Assembly: GCA_030642205.1 (NCBI GenBank) | Contig: DAOWOF010000161.1 | Span: forward strand, 1-5,717 | DNA from: Desulfobacteraceae bacterium | Lineage (GTDB): Bacteria; Desulfobacterota; DSM-4660; Desulfatiglandales; Desulfatiglandaceae | Length of the DNA: 5,717 bases | Direction of reading: 5' to 3' | In this document: in pieces, positions 3,657 through 5,717 of the stretch | How positions within the stretch are numbered: position 1 is the stretch's first letter | Layout: each line of letters opens with the position of its first letter | Translations under genes and position numbers: made by a program | The notes under the pieces: model-generated | What the model saw: only the letters and a program-made list of their open reading frames with translations | Told to the model about the DNA's origin: nothing | Database searches by the model: none

Positions 3657-5717
3657 GGCCGCCCAAAGATCGTCTTTATCGCGCCATAGTCTTTGGAGCA
3701 ACCCCGGCCGGGATTGCTGCCACCAATAAACTGGCAGAACTTGGCATACGCGTAACCCTGATTGATTCTGATCCGGATCTAAATCATAAACTGACCAGGG
3801 AAGAATGGAAGTTGCCATCAGGAATACCATTAAATTTTGCCTATAGAGCAGGCCTTCTAAGGATTCTAAGAGATTCCACTATACGCTTGATTCTCCCTGC
3901 CCAAATTATTTCACTTAAACATACTCATCAAGGTTTCAAGGCACAGGTCAAGACCATTGAGACCTTTGTCGATCCTGAACGTTGCGTCTTATGTGGACGC
4001 TGCAGCCAAATTTGCCCGGTAATTACGCCAGATGGTGAAAAACCGATTCGATTTAACGAACGTATGAGCCTGCCAGGACGGCCAATAATCGATAAAAGAC
4101 AGCAACCGTTCTGTCAGGAAAGCTGTCCTTTGGGAGTTAATGCTCAGGCATATATAGCCCTGGCAAAGGAAGGCAGGTATCGCCAAGCCCTGGAAGTCGT
4201 CAGACGTGATAATATTTTACCTGGTATATGCGGCAGGGTCTGCACTCATCCTTGTGAAGAAAGCTGCCGAAGAGGCGATCTGGACGAACCAATAGCTATC
4301 AGGGACATTAAACGCTTCCTAGCTGATTATGAATTAATGAATCAAATAGACCCGGTATTACCTGAATTGCCTTCCCTGAAAGAGAAGATTGCGGTAATTG
4401 GCTCAGGCCCTGCCGGACTGGCAGCGGCAACAGATCTGATTCGCTTCGGTTATGGCGTTACTATCTTTGAAAAAGACCCCCAGGCTGGGGGGTTGCTGCG
4501 TTACGGTATAGGAAGATATCGCCTGCCGCGTAATATTCTCGATTATGAATTAAAATATATCCAACAATTGGGAGTTAAAATAGAAACCTCCCAACCGATT
4601 GATTTTTTAGGTGATATTGATGAATTACAAAAGGACTTTGATTCCGTTATTCTAACAGTAGGGGCATCCTCTGACCGTCTCCTTGGTATTCCTGGAGAGG
4701 AATTGGAAGGTGTTGAAAAATGTATTTCCTTTTTACATAAGATCAATGAAGACCAGATAACAGATCTTTATAAGAATATAGCAGTTATTGGAGATGGAAA
4801 TTCTGCTTTTGACCTTGCACGAACCATACGACGTTTGGGAGCACAGGTCACAATTATCTCATGGTTCAGGGAAGATTCTATTCCAGCCTCTAAAGAAGAA
4901 ATCACAGGTGCCAAAGAAGAAGGTATTGAGATTATAGACCAGACCCAGGTTATTTCGTTTTTGGATAAAAACGGCCAACTAAATGCTTTGCGCTGCAAGC
5001 CAACAGAACCCGGTAAAACGAATTCTTCAGGGATTGCCTGGCCCAGAATCATTCAGGCCAGCGAAGCTTTTGAGCTTTCTTTTGACCGGGTAATCGTGGC
5101 TATTGGACAAAACGGACTCTCTGTTGAAAACAGCAAAGGATCAAAAATCAATATTACTGAAAACGGTCTGATTGCTATTGATGACAATTTTCGTACAAAC
5201 ATCCGGAAGGTTTATGCTGCCGGAGATATCATATCCGGACCATCATCAGTAGTGGAGGCAATGGCTTCAGGACGGCATGTTGCTAAAGGCCTTCATAAAG
5301 ACCTTAATAAGGATAATGAGCCCTTACCGGTAATCTCATTGAGGCCTAAAGAAAGATACTTCAATAAAATTCCCGAAGAAATACCTTCTCTGGCCAGGGT
5401 TAAAATGCCTGAAAGTCAACCTGCTTTCAGATGTGATAATTTTTCAGAAGTAGCTCTGGGTTTAAATGAGGCTCAAATTCTTTTCGAGACCGGGCGTTGT
5501 CTTCAATGTGGCATCTGCTCTGAGTGTCTTTTATGCCTGGACGTCTGCAGTGAAATCGGGGCCATCAATCATGCCGAACAACCAAGAGAGACAACGGAAC
5601 ATGCTGGAGTAATTATTATAGCTGATCCTAAAATAGTCCCGCCGATTAAAGGAGAAGATGTAATAAGGGCTTATGGCCCAAAAACTGCCAAATCCAATGT
5701 TTTAGACATGATCAGTC
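3653..5717 (+). CDS. HdrA-like / GltD-NfnL-like FAD iron-sulfur oxidoreductase, 3'-truncated by window
   Basis: The first 688 codons of a large cytoplasmic flavoprotein; no stop occurs before the edge. Residues 1-125 resemble the HdrA N-terminus: a weak dinucleotide fold (GATPAG, 15-20), then FVDPERC and C111-x2-C114-x2-C117-x3-C121-P. Residues 154-548 resemble GltD/NfnL: cysteines 154, 158, 193, 197, 201 and 205 for iron-sulfur binding, FAD motif GSGPAG (250-255) with E273, NAD(P) motif GDGNSAFDLAR (380-390), and AAGD (522-525) of the second FAD motif. GIGRYRLP replaces the usual GIPxYRLP. Then comes a Cys-rich motif, C616-x2-C619-x2-C622-x2-C625-x2-C628-x3-C632, and apparently more HdrA-like sequence. 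AGGAG (3641-3645) precedes the ATG, which overlaps the korC stop, so translation is probably coupled. Likely role (inference): electron exchange between the KOR or its ferredoxin and NAD(P)H. Downstream partners are not visible. Confidence 0.85.
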   Translation, partial: MRPPKDRLYRAIVFGATPAGIAATNKLAELGIRVTLIDSDPDLNHKLTREEWKLPSGIPLNFAYRAGLLRILRDSTIRLILPAQIISLKHTHQGFKAQVKTIETFVDPERCVLCGRCSQICPVITPDGEKPIRFNERMSLPGRPIIDKRQQPFCQESCPLGVNAQAYIALAKEGRYRQALEVVRRDNILPGICGRVCTHPCEESCRRGDLDEPIAIRDIKRFLADYELMNQIDPVLPELPSLKEKIAVIGSGPAGLAAATDLIRFGYGVTIFEKDPQAGGLLRYGIGRYRLPRNILDYELKYIQQLGVKIETSQPIDFLGDIDELQKDFDSVILTVGASSDRLLGIPGEELEGVEKCISFLHKINEDQITDLYKNIAVIGDGNSAFDLARTIRRLGAQVTIISWFREDSIPASKEEITGAKEEGIEIIDQTQVISFLDKNGQLNALRCKPTEPGKTNSSGIAWPRIIQASEAFELSFDRVIVAIGQNGLSVENSKGSKINITENGLIAIDDNFRTNIRKVYAAGDIISGPSSVVEAMASGRHVAKGLHKDLNKDNEPLPVISLRPKERYFNKIPEEIPSLARVKMPESQPAFRCDNFSEVALGLNEAQILFETGRCLQCGICSECLLCLDVCSEIGAINHAEQPRETTEHAGVIIIADPKIVPPIKGEDVIRAYGPKTAKSNVLDMIS

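Noticed and set aside
3414..5052. Open frames on the - strand opposite korC and the flavoprotein gene
   Set aside because: The + strand reads as one unbroken protein with ordered cofactor motifs, so these opposite frames are incidental.
1..5717. CRISPR array, insertion sequence or prophage signal
   Set aside because: No regularly spaced direct repeats, transposase or integrase-like protein, or terminal repeats with duplicated target were found; the only repeat-like element is the nested inverted repeat between korB and korC.

Overview
The window holds the 5' part of an anaerobe-type electron-transfer gene cluster, all on the + strand. It contains a complete four-subunit 2-oxoacid:ferredoxin oxidoreductase (order D-A-B-gap-C, KorDABC-like) and, overlapping the last subunit gene by four bases, the first 688 codons of a large flavin/iron-sulfur oxidoreductase that runs off the right edge. 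Oxygen-sensitive 2-oxoacid:ferredoxin chemistry, ferredoxin-like subunits and an HdrA/GltD-type flavoprotein point to a strict anaerobe. The protein style and the bacterial -35/-10 and Shine-Dalgarno signals suggest a bacterium, possibly a sulfate-reducing or syntrophic Desulfobacterota member. That placement is an impression from sequence style, not a computed result.

Layout. 1-376: no convincing gene; a promoter-like pair (TTGACA 205-210, AATAAT 227-232) lies beside a repeated ACATGTC motif, followed by a leader of about 138 nt with a 13-bp hairpin just before the first gene. 377-637: korD-like 2[4Fe-4S] ferredoxin subunit. 682-1827: korA-like alpha subunit. 1858-2694: korB-like beta subunit, which binds thiamine diphosphate and a [4Fe-4S] cluster. 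2695-3053: a 359-base gap with a terminator-like hairpin plus T-run, a perfect 9-bp hairpin and an exact TATAAT, so korC may start a second transcription unit. 3054-3656: korC-like gamma subunit. 3653 to end: the partial flavoprotein.

How the genes fit together (inference). The alpha/beta/gamma/delta enzyme would oxidatively decarboxylate a 2-oxoacid, most simply 2-oxoglutarate, to its acyl-CoA, or run in reverse to fix CO2, passing electrons through the ferredoxin-like delta subunit. The coupled flavoprotein joins an HdrA-like N-terminal iron-sulfur region, a GltD/NfnL-like FAD + NAD(P)H module and a Cys-rich segment that seems to return to HdrA-like sequence. It is a plausible partner moving electrons between this enzyme or its ferredoxin and a pyridine nucleotide, possibly by flavin-based bifurcation or confurcation. 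This coupling is the most interesting feature of the window. The C-terminal half of the flavoprotein and any downstream partners (such as hdrB/hdrC-like genes) lie outside it.
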